In this document: positions 22,024 to 33,359 of the stretch, piece by piece
Numbering within the stretch: the stretch's first letter is position 1
How the letters are laid out: each line of letters opens with the position of its first letter
Assembly: GCA_009823505.1 (NCBI GenBank)
Contig: VZQC01000356.1
Span: forward strand, 298,285-362,284
From: Rhizomys pruinosus
Taxonomy: Eukaryota; Chordata; Mammalia; Rodentia; Spalacidae
DNA: 64,000 bases
Direction: 5' to 3'
The notes under the pieces: model-generated
What the model was told of the DNA's origin: nothing
The model's database searches: none
Seen by the model: the letters and a program-made list of their open reading frames with translations, nothing else
Position numbers and translations under genes: made by a program

Positions 22024-22605
22024 TAGATCCAAAAGGTCTGCTCGCTCAAAAATCGACTTCACACAGTTGGACACCACTCAAAGTGAGGAGAAATCCTTTG
22101 GAACACCAGACAGACAGGGATGCCTTCTGGAAGGTCACTTCCATCTCATTCAGGTGGCCATCTGCACTTGCTCCCTTGCTCGCTCACCCTCTCACTCTCT
22201 CTCTTTGACTTCTTGCAACCTCATGGCCTTTAACTCAGAAACTTCATGCATGCCCCACCATAGAGGCTCTGAAGTGAAGAGGCACTTGTTCCCCACACCC
22301 TTATGGGGCTGAGGGTGTCAGAGGGCATCCTCCAGGACATGTGACAGCCTCATAGGGAACACCATACAAACATACCCCATTCCTGGGTTAGAAGGAACTT
22401 TTGATTCATCCAGGAAAACACACATAAGGGATTGATCACCCAGTGCCTTGAGCCCCTCACATTTCCTTAAATGTGCAGGACATGCCTTAGACCCAGTGGC
22501 AGAAGACAGTCTCAGTGTGAAAGCTGAGTAAGTCCATCCCAAAAGCAGCACATAAATCTCATCCAAAACATAACATTCCCATATAGCATAGAGAGGCTCA
22601 CAATC

Positions 22606-22672
22606 CTCTTCCTCCTCCTCCTTCTCCTCCTCCTCCTCCTCATCCTCCTCCTCCTCCTCCTCCTCTGTTCCT
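22606..22672. repeat. (TCC)n microsatellite
   Basis: A TCC-rich run between the leader repeats and gag. The minus strand gives only a low-complexity Arg-rich frame. Confidence 0.85.
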
Positions 22673-22779
22673 CCATCTTAAGGACTTTCTTCCTGAGACT
22701 CATTACCTCCTCTCACTCTTCTACTTCCTTATCCAACTAACTCCTTTTCTTCTTTTTTTCTGTCTTCGATTATGGGTAT

Positions 22780-24430
22780 CTCCCACTCCAGGCAGTCCCC
22801 TCTGACTCCCTTGGAGTGCCTACTATGCTCTTTAAAACCTCTGGGCTTCCAACAGACACTCCGTCCTAAACACCCAGGATTCCTTTGCACTATTTCTTGG
22901 CCTCAGTAACCTCTGGAAATAAGTCTCCTTGGCCAGAATACAGCTCTCTAGATTTCCAAATTCTTAAAGATCTGCAAACTTCCTGCCATGGAGCTGGCCA
23001 ATGGTCTGAACTACCCTACATTCAGGGTTTCTTCGAGCTCTGATCACACCCTGCACTATGCTGTACTTGTTCTGTTCAACAGTTTCTCATGGCCACTGCA
23101 AGTGTCCCATCTTCCTCCTCCTCAACCACCCCACCTTCTTATTCTCCTCAACCCAATTCAGCCCTGGATCCCGAGGCAGTAGATGACCTGCCTCCCCCCT
23201 CAGCTACTTGTTCCCTACCCTCTTGTCCATCTGCAGCATCCTCCTCTTCTTGTCCCTCTTCCCCTTCCCCCGCCTCACCTCTTTCCTCCACCTCAGTCAC
23301 TACTCTAACAGAGGTAGATTTCCCTCCCCACCTCCTCACCTGTCCCCAGTGTCTCACCATATCTGCTCCTGCCCCATGCTTCCACCAACAGGTATTTTTC
23401 CCTTATGGGAAGTGGCAGGGGCTGAAGGCATAATCTGAGTGTTCATCCCCTTTTCAATGGCAGATCTCTCACACATTGAAAAAAAAGGCTTGGTTTCTTC
23501 TCCTGTGACCCCTATAAATACTGTAAGGAATTTAAATCCCTAACCCATACCTATGATCTAGCATGGCATGATATATTTTTCATATTGTCATCTACTCTCT
23601 CCTTAGGTGAATTCCATAGGGTGTGGTCTGCTGCTCAGGGTCGCACTAATCCAGTCCATACAACCAAATATGCCTGTCCAGTAGGGGATGCTGCAGTTCC
23701 CAAATGGGACTCAGGATGGGATTACCAGGCCATCCCTGGGTGAAATTTACAGGGCAGAAAAAATAGGGTTAAATGGTTACTTGTCTCCTTGAGGGAATGG
23801 AGGCAATGGCCCATGTCACTGTCAATTATGAAAACCTTAGTGAAATTATCCAAAGGCCTGATGAGAACCCAGCTGAGGTGATGGGTTGCCTAACTGATGC
23901 CCTGACTCAATACACCCATCTTGACCCTAAGAAAAAGGAGAGTGGGGTATTCCTAAATACCCATTTTTAGCACAATCAGTGCCAGACATTAGGGGAAAAC
24001 TGAAACGCCTGGAGAAGGGACCAGAGGCCCCACGGGGAGACCAGCTGGAAATGGCCTTTAAAGTTTTTCATAACCAAGAGGAACAGGAGAAGACAGACCA
24101 GACAGAAGAAAGTGCCAACTGCTGGCAGCAGCAGACAGGGCTCCTCCCAGGAAGACTCCAAGCAACTCAACAACACCATAAGAGCCACCAGGACCATGCT
24201 TCAAATGTGGTAAGGACAGCCACTGGGCCAGAGCCTGCCCCAACCCTCGAGGACCACTGGGGCCATGCCCTCCAGGTGGACGACCTGACCACTGGAGGAC
24301 CCATTACCCCTCTCTGCAGAGTTAGGGTGAGTCAACCTCCTCTAGGCCCCTATCTGCCTCTAGGTCCCATTCACTGATGGATCTCCTTGGCCTGGAAGCT
24401 GAAGACTGATGGTGCCCTGGATCCTCAGCC
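22780..24430 (+). pseudogene. ERV gag, broken
   Basis: Matrix-like sequence near 22800 is followed by a Ser/Pro-rich stretch (about 23090-23400), capsid-like sequence, and the capsid C-terminus at 23773-23970 (YENLSEIIQRPDENPAE, then LTDALTQYTHLDPKKKE). A nucleocapsid zinc knuckle follows near 24200-24240 (CFKCGKDSHWARAC, the C-x2-C-x4-H-x4-C spacing). The parts lie in different frames with several stops. In an intact virus gag would build the particle; a single knuckle and the capsid end fit the gamma-like class. Confidence 0.7.
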
Positions 24431-24442
24431 CCGGTTCCTTGT

Positions 24443-25487
24443 GTGACCATCATTATGGAGGAGCCAAAGGTGACTGCTACAGTGCACGGTAAGCCTATTT
24501 CTCTAGTAATAGTTACCAGACTACATCGTCGGTGCTCCCTTCCTACTCAGGTAAGACTTTCATTTCACAGTTCTCTGTCCTGGGTGTCAATTGATGCCCC
24601 CATTATCCCAGAATCACTGCACCCCTCTCATGACTCCTATGGGGAATCTTACACGTTTCTTCCTGGTCATGCCCTCTTGCCCTGCTCCCTTACAAGGAAG
24701 AAACCTGATGCAAAAGCTCTCTTTATTGCTTTCACCTGTATTCTTACTGTCTGCTATTCCTGTCCCTCTTTGGGAAGGGTACTGGCACCTCCCTGAATCT
24801 GAGGTTAACCCCAAAGTTTGGAACACCTCCTCCCCAGTATTGGCTTCCCATGATGATCCTAATCTGAATATCCCTCCAGGACTCCACCCAATATCCCTGT
24901 CACCCCCAATATCCTATAGCTTTTAGACAGTGCTAGGGACTTAAGCCTGTGATCCACTGCCTTCTCAAAGCTGGCCTCCTCCAACCTACCCACTATCCTT
25001 ACAACACTCTTATTATCCCAGTTCTTAAACCAGATGGATCCTACAGTCTGGTCCAGGACTTCAGTCTAGTTAATTCTGCTGTCACTCAAATCCACCCAGT
25101 AGTTCCTAAACTCTCCTTTCCAAAATCCTCTCCTCCACCTCTCACTTTACTGTCTTCGATCTTAAGGAAGCATTTTTCTTTATTCCCCTACATCCTGATT
25201 CATATAATCTCTTTGCCTTCACATGGGAAAATCCTGACTCTACTACTGCTTCCCAACTTTCTTGGACTGTCCTTCCACAAGGTTTTCGTGACAGCCAATA
25301 CCTCTTTGGCCAGGCCCTGGCTAGGGATTTGGCCACACTTGACCTCTGCCCATCTACTCTGCTCCAATATGTAGATGTCATGCTTCTCTGCTCTCCTTCT
25401 CAACAAGTATCTTGACTACATACTAACAAGCTCCTCAATTTTCTGGGTGACAAGGGATACAGGTTTTCCCTTCCTAAAGCCCAGCTT

Positions 25488-25528
<41 letters not shown>

Positions 25529-27900
25529 ATACTTAGATTTTCTTCTCACCCCCACATCTTGCCACCTCACTATTGATCAGAAGAAACACCTCAGGTCCCT
25601 AAACCCCCCTACCATTAAGGAGGAAATTCTGTCCTTTCTGGGTAATGCTGGGTACCTATGCACCTGGATCCCTAACTTTGCCTTATTGGCTAAACCTCTC
25701 TATGAGGCATCCAAGAGCCCTCCCCCAGAGACCATAGACCACAGGAGACTGTCACTTCTGCCTTCCAAAGAACCCAGAGGGCCCTCTTTGAGACCCCACT
25801 TGGACTACCTAATTTCAATCAACCCTTTATCCTAAATAGCACAGAATATAAGGGTGTAGCCTTAGGGGATCTCGGAAAAACGGAGGGACCCACCTTTGCC
25901 CCTGAGGCTTATCTCTCCAAACAATTAGATATGACAGTCATGGAATGGCAACCCTACCTTCTAGCACTAGCAGCCACGGCTCTTTTAGCCCAGGAAGTCC
26001 TCAAGCTCAGCTTAGGACAGAACATCTCTGTTCTCTCCTCGAATGGTCTTAAAGATCTCCACACTCACTCCTCCCTGTCTACACTCGCTCCTTCTAAATT
26101 ACAGCTTTTTCACACCACCATCCTTGAAAACCCCTTGCTCACCCTTGACTCCTGTCCTCCCCTCATCCAGGCTACGCTCCTTCCATTACCCACTCAGCTC
26201 ACTCCCTCTTGCTTAGAAATGCTTCAAGGGCTCTCCTATCAGGACCCACCAGTCTCCTTGGAGCCCCTACCTGACCCAGAAATCACGTGGATTGTAGATG
26301 GAAGCTCCACACTTACCCCAGCAGGGACACTAAGTATCCCCTTCCCACATCATAGAGTCAGTACCGGGACCACTCCCATCAGGCACCACCTCACAAAAAG
26401 CAGAACTCATTGCACTCACTAGAACCCTAACCCTGGTGAAGAACAAGAGAGCCAACATCTACACAGATTCTAAATATGCCTTCCACATACCCCACCACCA
26501 TCCTGCCATTTGGAAAGAAAGGGGTCTTCTCACTACCAAGGGTACCCCCATAACCAATGGCCCCTTTGCTCTTAAACTCCTACAGGCATCCTATCTCCCT
26601 TCTAAACCTGCAGTTCTATACTGCAGCGGCCACCCACACTCTGCTCTGTTGATTCCGTATCCAGGGGCAATGACTTTGCAGACCAGACAGCTCAGGAAGC
26701 TAGCAAACTACCTTTCCCTCCCCCTACTCTTCCCTTTCTTGCCCCAGCAGAGATACATCCTTCTTACTCCCCCTCACAGTTTCAGTCCCTACTCAAACAA
26801 GGAGCTGTACAGGGCCCTGATGGATGGCTCATCTTTAAGGATAAGTATTGCTTACTGGATATTCAGGCTCTGTCTATCATCACCCACATACACAACCTCT
26901 TTCACATAGGCCCCAGGACTTTAGCCAAATTTCTGCCTCCAATCCTCTTTTCCCCTCAACTGTGGCCACTCCTCACTGAAATCTCTCAAGCCTGTCCCAT
27001 ATGTACCAAGGTTTCACCTCAAGGTGGGGTACACACACCACCCACTTTTAAGCCTCACCAATACCAGGGATCCCTACCTGTTGTAGACGGGCAAACTGAT
27101 TTCACCCACATGCTTTCATGTAAAAAGTTTAAGTTTCTTCTAGTTATGGTGGATTCCTTTTCAGGCTGGGTGGAGGCACTCCATACCACTGGAGAGTCAA
27201 CAAATACAGTCAGCTCTCGTCTTCTCTCTGGCATTCTTCCTTGCTTTTGCCTCCCTTTGACCATTCAGTCAGATAATGGGCCAGCATTCATTTCTAAGAT
27301 TGTCCAAACCATTTCCCAATCCCTGGGAATAGACTGGAAGCTTCATATACCACACCAACCTCAGTCCTCAGGAAAAGTAGAACCAAAAAATCCCTCATTA
27401 AGGACCATCACACCAAATTCTCCCAAGAACTGAACTCCTCCTGGGTCCAACTTCTCCCCCTAGCCCTATCAAAAAATAGAGCTAGTCCCTGTGGCCCTTC
27501 ATTTCTAAGTCATTTTGAGCATGTATGGGTGACCTTTTCTCTTGGGCAATATCCCCCCTCACTCTGCCACTCCCCTATGTGAATACTTTCCTGCTTTGTC
27601 CCTACTTAGGAACTTACTTCAAAAACATGCTGATCAATTAACACCCCAACCCCCTAATGATAGCCTTGTTAACACTCTCCAGCCGGGAGATCAAGTTTTT
27701 CTCTGAATCCCTCCCCAACAGCGTGCACCCTTAAAGCCCCATTGGATGGGACCTCATCTGGTGATATTGTCAACACCTACTGTAAACAAGCTTCTCAGGC
27801 ATTCAGGCTGGATCCATCTTTCCAGGCTTAAACCATCAAGGTCGGTCACACCAACTGACCCAGTAAAACTTGAAATCAAGAAAATCCCATCCTTGTCTTC
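24443..27900 (+). pseudogene. ERV pol (protease?, RT, RNase H, integrase), broken
   Basis: RT: a frame at 24949-25374 holds LKPDGSYSLVQDFSLVNSAV; the active-site box near 25365 reads YVDV instead of YVDD, so a metal-binding Asp is lost. A CT microsatellite (25486-25525) sits inside RT. RNase H: WIVDGSS (near 26292) and IYTDSKYAFHI (near 26458). Integrase: ACPICTKV zinc-binding end (near 26990), VVDGQTDF (near 27082), SDNGPAF (near 27270) and SSGKVEP (near 27368), supplying the three acidic residues of the DDE core. Many frameshifts separate these pieces. Protease could lie at 24443-24600 but its active-site motif was not found. Confidence 0.8.
25486..25525. repeat. (CT)n microsatellite inside RT
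   Basis: A pure CT run within the pol region, between the RT active-site box and the connection domain. Confidence 0.9.
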
Positions 27901-27933
27901 TATAACCGAGTAATTACACAGGCTCTGATCACC

Positions 27934-29840
27934 ATGCGGTGCTTAATCTTCATCTTTCTTTCACTCATAACGATCTTCCCACTTCTGGTTGCCATCACAC
28001 CAGAATCCTGTACTATACCTCTCTGTGTATACAGGCTTGAGGTCTGGAAACTAAATGGCAAAACTCAGGAAATCAGTCTTCTTATCTACTCAGAATGCCC
28101 ACTCTCCTCTTTCCCATCTATTTCATTTTCCTTTGATCTCCTTGAACCATGCACCCACTGTTGTCCAGAGGCTAACTCAGGATATGAAAACTATATAAAG
28201 TACTGTTGTTTTACTGAGGAACAAGATAATGATGACTGCCGAGATCCTGGGGGTTGGGAAGTCTGCCCCCCCATCTTGGTCTTGCAAGTACCACTCGTCA
28301 GGGTATGGATGGGGAGTACAACCCAAACAACTTTTCTCAAATGGGGAGAAAAATGTTACTTTTAAAATGTTAGGAGATGTTATAAGCCACAGTAAGACCC
28401 TGTCATATTAAACAGGGGAAAAATGTAATTCATGGATTAACATATCATCCAAACATATGTGTCTATACCAAAGTAACCAACTATTAGTGCTCTTTAAATA
28501 CCTATATATCTAACTGCTTGTGCTTCATTAGTAGGATCGAAAGGTTATTCCTGGACAAACTGTCAGCCCATGTAAGGAAACAGCCAGAATTGACCAGAGT
28601 CCAAGAAAACAGCTCCAGAGAGAGTGGACTGTTTTGCTTCTCATCCACCTGTGCCCCTTTCCTAAGCCTAGGGAACAATCTGCAGAAGAGGGGGCATGGT
28701 AGAATGTAAGGGCTGAGATTGGGGTGAATGGTGAAACTACAGCAATGTAGTATGGACACTCATTTGATCAACTTGATTGAACATACAACCCCTCATCCCC
28801 TGCTGGATGGTGGGGCTGTGGGGGTTTGGGCACAACAGCCTGTAAATTGGTTTCATATGAAGGATGCTTGTACTCATGGATCATCACTTATAGCTAAAAA
28901 ATTAAAAAAAAAACTAAGAGAAAGATGCAGGACAGTTATGGCAAAATGCATGATCTGGGATGGGGTGGGGGTAGGGGGAAAAGGAAAGGGAAATATGTCT
29001 GATCTGAATTGGAAAATGATGTATGAAATGTACAAAGCACCAATAAAAAAAAATGAAAAGACAAAAAACAAATCACCAAGTCCTCCTCCTGGCCTATGGA
29101 TCGTGTTCTAGCTGCAGCCATTTACTCAGGCTCTTTTTACTCAGCCAGAGGCAGGATAAAGTTAAAGGAACCCATCAGAGATTCTCATGCCCCGATGGTT
29201 CTAGACTCCCTTAATCGGACTAGACACTGGACCATCCAGCACCTCCACCGCCTCAATTCTACTCAAATTTTCATGGAAGAGATTCTCTCCCTCTCTCTGT
29301 CCCTCTTAAGGAAAGTTTCTTCCCTAAATGCCTCCAACTGCTTTCTCTGTGCCCCACTCCAAAACCATTGCTTCTCCCTCTCCTAGTCCACAATGTCTCT
29401 AACCACAACTCCACCAAGTGCTCCGCTTACCCTCTACTCCATACTCCATTACTTCCTCTCCGCCCGCTCCCCCCTCCCCATTTTGACCAGACTGAATGTT
29501 GGGCAGCTCGGGTCTCAGAATTCCCAGATTCAGCTACTAAAAATTTGACAGTCACGGATCAGACTTCCTTGGCCCCAGGACTGGTATTTCTCTGTTCTTC
29601 TTTGGTGTACGCCTGAATTTCTGCTAACTCCTCAGGCCCATGTCTTCCAGCAGTGTTTGTGCCTAGATTAATTCTCTATACTCCAGGAGAGGTCCAGGTG
29701 CACCTGGAGACTCAGACAATCAGGAAGAATTCTTACCTATCCAGTGCTCCTGAGACAAATGGTTGGCCATGTTAGCAGTACCGGTAGGGATCAGCCTAGT
29801 CCTGGCAGTAGCCACACCGGTCTTGCTGCACAAAGCAGGT
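27934..29840 (+). pseudogene. ERV env, interrupted and truncated
   Basis: A 143-codon frame (27934-28365) starts with a hydrophobic signal-peptide-like segment (about residues 3-21) and has many Cys residues, as in a surface subunit. A LINE-like insertion (28366-29068) interrupts it. Env-like sequence then resumes, with Cys-rich stretches at 29096-29386 and a segment beginning CWAARVSEFPDSATKNLTV at 29490. A hydrophobic Ala/Val/Leu-rich segment near 29770-29840 is probably the fusion-peptide region. The transmembrane subunit beyond it is missing. Frames are broken and no product is expected. Confidence 0.6.
28366..29068 (+). mobile_element. A-tailed LINE-like 3-prime end, copy 2 (in env)
   Basis: Starts at gttaggagatgttataag and runs through the shared blocks to aataaaaaaaaatg. 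It divides the ERV env region. This copy begins about 190 bases further into the element than copy 3 and about 430 bases further than copy 4. Confidence 0.7.
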
Positions 29841-29860
29841 GATGGCCAGTGTCAGACATG

Positions 29861-30112
29861 ACTGGATAAGCTGCTTGAAGATAGCATGCTTTAACCCACT
29901 GCTGAGGAGAGCACCCACAAGGATGGAAGTAGCTCTGTGCGGAGGGGAGGGCAAAGTAGATCTGGTGGGATATGGGCGTAGCAGAGAGATTCCTTGCCTG
30001 GAGGTATTTCCAGGCATCCCCAGCAAGGGGGCTGGAGAGATGCTACAAGGTTACAAGGATTTTCAGTGACATAGACTGGGTAGGTAACATGTGAGAGAGA
30101 AGCTTTAGAATT
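29861..30112. other. no gene recognised
   Basis: No LTR or known repeat was recognised here, although the class I ERV would be expected to continue. This is evidence that its 3-prime end has been lost. Confidence 0.4.
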
Positions 30113-30530
30113 GTTTTTGTGTGTATGTGTGTCTTTAAAAGTCTCACATGGGCTGGAGAGATGGCTTAGCGGTTAAGAGCACCAACTGCTCTTGCAGGGG
30201 AACCGGGTTTGATCCCCAGCATACACATGGCGGCTGAGAACCGTCTTTAACTCCAGTTCCAGGGGAATCCGACACCCTCTTCTGACTTCCTTGGCATTGC
30301 ATGACATGGGTGCACACACGTACATGCAGACAGCACATTCATACACATAAAAATAAATAAATAAAATTTTTAAAATAAAAAAAATCTCACATATGTGCAG
30401 GTGTCTGTGGAAACCAGAAAGGGACTCAGCTCCCTCAGAGGTGGAGTTACAGGTGATTGTAGATCCTGGGAACTGAACATTGCAAGGGCAGAAACTTCTT
30501 TTAACTACTGAGGTATCCATCCCTCCCACC
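30113..30530 (-). mobile_element. B3/B2-type SINE split by a B2
   Basis: An antisense tRNA-type SINE: tail side gtgtgtatgtgtgtctttaaaa (30117-30140), then body ggtgtctgtggaaaccagaa to the ccatccctcccacccc head (30400-30530). It is interrupted by the B2 at 30150-30384. Confidence 0.65.
30150..30384 (+). mobile_element. B2 SINE with target duplication
   Basis: Well-preserved tRNA-like head (ggctggagagatggcttagc) and an A-rich tail, flanked by tctcacat at 30142-30149 and 30385-30392. Nested inside an older SINE. Confidence 0.9.
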
Positions 30531-30727
30531 CCATTAAACTTTTATATTGACCATGGAGTTATGTGTTTCTATTCATTTTGTAACAGTATAAAAAATAAAA
30601 TGTAACACAAAAATTGGGATAAGGAGATAGATAAATGCCATTTACTTAACCATTTAAATATAGGCAATGATTTTTTGAATCGGATTACAGTAGCAAAACA
30701 AACAAGACCCAGAATCAAGAAATGGGA

Positions 30728-30845
30728 CGATGTCTGGTATGGTGGCACATACCTTTAGTCCCTGCACTGGGGAGGCAGAGGCAAGCAGATTTCAATAAAT
30801 TCAAGATCAACCTGGACTCTATATTGAGTTAAAGGTCAGGTGGGA
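30728..30845 (+). mobile_element. B1 SINE, diverged
   Basis: Sense B1 (ggtggcacatacctttagtc, ggaggcagaggcaagcag) whose A-tail leads into the (GAAA)n array. Confidence 0.75.
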
Positions 30846-30849
30846 CAAA

Positions 30850-30862
30850 AAAAAAGAAAGAC

Positions 30863-30926
<64 letters not shown>

Positions 30927-30934
30927 GAGAGTGA

Positions 30935-30974
<40 letters not shown>

Positions 30975-30985
30975 GAAAAAGATAT
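30850..30985. repeat. (GAAA)n microsatellite
   Basis: About 135 bp of GAAA repeats with a single gagagagtgaaa interruption, grown from the tail of the adjacent B1. The antisense strand gives only low-complexity Phe/Leu/Ser frames. Confidence 0.95.
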
Positions 30986-31058
30986 GAATCTTCAAAGAAT
31001 TCAATCAACAGCAGCAAGAAAATGAGTAACCACGTACAGAACTATAAAAGAAGTTCTC

Positions 31059-31220
31059 ACTGGGCTTGGTGGCACACCCCTTTCATCCTAGCACTGGCAG
31101 AGGCTAATGGATCTTTGTGAGTTCCAGGCCAGCCTGGTCTACAGAGTGAGTTCCAGGTCAGCTGGGGCCACAGGGAGACCCTGTTTCAAAAAGACCAAAA
31201 AAGAAAAAAGAAAAAGAAGA
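31059..31220 (+). mobile_element. B1 SINE
   Basis: Sense B1 with ggccagcctggtctacagag and a tail of caaaaaagaaaaaag. Confidence 0.85.
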
Positions 31221-31375
31221 ACTATGAAAGAAGTTCACAAAAGAAGAAATAAAAATGTCTAGGTACAATTTAAAAATATTCAACAGCCTAACCTACAAGG
31301 AAAATGCAGATTGAAACTTATTTATGAATCCATTTCACCCAACTCTGAATGGCTATATCAAGAATAAAAATAAGA

Positions 31376-31525
31376 ACCAGAGCATGGTAGTTCATACCTT
31401 TATTCTCAGCACTGGGGAGGCAGAGGCAGGCAGACCTCTGTGAGTTCAAGGCCAGCCTGATCCACATAGGAAGTTCCAGGACAGCTGGAGCTACAAAGAG
31501 ATGAAATAAAATAAAATGAAATACC
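31376..31525 (+). mobile_element. B1 SINE
   Basis: Sense B1 (ctggggaggcagaggcaggc, caaggccagcctgatccac) with an aaataaaataaaatg tail. Confidence 0.85.
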
Positions 31526-32879
31526 AATAAGAAACATTTTCCTGTGGATATGGAGAAATGAGAACTATTTTTCACAATGTATTTTTTTGTGGATTTCATA
31601 TGGTACATGATAATCATATTTAGGCCTCCCCTAACTGCACCCTCTCCAGAATCATCATACAGGACTTCACACAATCTGTCTTATATGGTAAAAACTATTG
31701 AGCCAAGTTTGTGCACCCAGCATAGTGTACTCAGCTGGGGCCTGGTCAGCCTATCTTGTGACACTCCCTTTGTCAGTCCCTTAAAGAAGATCAACTCTTC
31801 CTCACCCAGCAGTGATCAGGTGCCAATAGATTCTTACCTATGGTTGAGACCTCCTGCCGATCAAAATGGGAACTACTGTACACTTCCCATGGCAGTATAA
31901 AATAGTACAGACAAAACTGCATCTTATGAGCCTTGTAATATATTGGATCAGGTGAGTTTAGACTACTAATCTATTTCCATTTTTAATATGTAGGGGATAT
32001 GAAACTAGTAATTTGAAATACTTCGGATGAATAAATACTATTTGTCACTTGTCAATTTGATTTAACTGAATTTTTCTTTTGAAAGGCCTGGGATAATTTT
32101 GCTATGAACAAAAAATAAGCAAAATTTTGAGAACTTGTGACAGCATAAAGGAAGCTGTGCTAGCCTTTGTGAGCCAAGGGTAGCTTGCCATATACAAAAT
32201 CATTTGAGTCACAGGTGGTGGTATTTTTACCTCAGTTTGTAAACATGCATGGTTCTCTGCTTTGTAGCACAAGTGTCAATACAATGAGTTACTCAGACTG
32301 ATGACAGTCTTACTTACTTGAAATGAAAGTTAGAACTACATGTATTGTTTGGAAATGACATTATTGGTGTTTATGAAATCAATGCATTTAGGATGTTCGT
32401 TATAAGGAAAAAAATCTGAGAGAATCATATTAATCTAACAATGTTTTGTCAAATTACACATACAGTACCTCTGCATGAGTCCATATTGGAAGATGAAGGC
32501 TGCATATGAAGAAATAGTACCAGACAGGAGAAACCTTCCTTTGAGTCCTTGGCCAGAGACTCCCAAAATTACACAGGCTACTCTCTCACCCCTTATTGAC
32601 TCCCAGAAACTGAAGAAAGGACATACTTCAGAGATTGGATTTTGAGCAATGGATTTGGATCTGACCTGGAAGCCACCAACCCTGAAGGAAGGCTAGCTTT
32701 CATAGTTGTGGAGAGCACTATGCAATCCACCAAGTAAGATCATCAATTGATGGTCCAATATCATCCTCAAGTCCAAATGTCGATGTCAATGTCCAGCACA
32801 GCATATGACACCAGTAGAATAATGGCACTTCTGCCTTGAAGGAAATCAATAGCTATTCAATTGTACCTAAAATCCACTC
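31526..32879. other. no gene recognised
   Basis: AT-rich, with weak similarity at 32700-32879 to decayed finger exon sequence on the minus strand, too poor to call. A 107-codon plus-strand frame (31577-31900) has no recognisable domain; 31726-31780 resembles decayed L1 or other repeat DNA only faintly. Confidence 0.35.
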
Positions 32880-33132
32880 AGTGGGAAAAAACTCATGTGT
32901 GGTGTTCTATGAATTATCTTATGCCTCCTACGTTGTGAGTTCAGAATGATAGATTAGTTTGAAAAAATCTTGATATTTGCAGTGTTTCTCTCCACTAAGA
33001 GTACCAGTATGCCTTATAAGGACTTGTTACATTGCTCATGTTTGTAGAGTTCCTCTTCAGAAAGTTTTGTCTCATGTCTTTTAATACTTGAATTATTCCA
33101 GCCCAGTCAATGTGACAAATGCTTTACAATAA
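32880..33132 (-). pseudogene. Zinc-finger terminal-exon remnant A (5-prime end)
   Basis: On the minus strand a tttattttcag-like acceptor (AG at 33134-33133) is followed by sequence matching the start of the intact finger exon at 61078: a gactgggctggaataattca stretch, a ctgaagaggaa stretch and a decayed finger ending tggagagaaac. Stops and gaps break all frames. The intron side (33133-33350) also matches the intron upstream of the intact exon, so this is a relic of a related gene, not a processed copy. Confidence 0.6.
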
Positions 33133-33359
33133 CTGAAAATAAGACTGAGAAAATGACACATTAAGAAGAAAGAAAAAAAGAAAGATAGAGGGGGAAAGAA
33201 AGAAAGAAAGAAAGAAAGGATAATATGGGATAAAATTTCTTTTTTTTACTTTGTGAGAATAAAATTTCTAAACATCTGGAAAATCACTCAAGTGACTAAA
33301 TATCTATGAAGAAATGTAGTAACTAAATAACAATTATAGTAAGTAAATTTATGCTAAAA

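Larger units (their letters stand above)
20872..29860 (+). mobile_element. Class I (gamma-like) endogenous retrovirus, defective
   Basis: In order: 5-prime LTR, primer site, a long CT-rich leader, gag relics with a zinc knuckle, pol (RT, RNase H, integrase), and env split by a LINE-like insertion at 28366-29068. RT and integrase motifs fit the gamma-like class I group. Frames are repeatedly broken, no 3-prime LTR was found, and env stops in the fusion-peptide region, so the provirus is 3-prime truncated. It cannot make functional enzymes as it stands. The assignment rests on motif order and sequence style; a tree would be needed to place the family. Confidence 0.75.

Noticed and set aside
21600..22312. 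Several Ser/Leu/Pro-rich frames as possible secreted proteins
   Set aside because: They are frames through CT and CTCCT tracts in the ERV leader.
22512..22703. Arg-rich small protein on the minus strand
   Set aside because: It is the translation of a TCC microsatellite; low complexity only.
30819..31025. Phe/Leu/Ser and Lys/Glu repeat frames
   Set aside because: They are translations of the (GAAA)n array.
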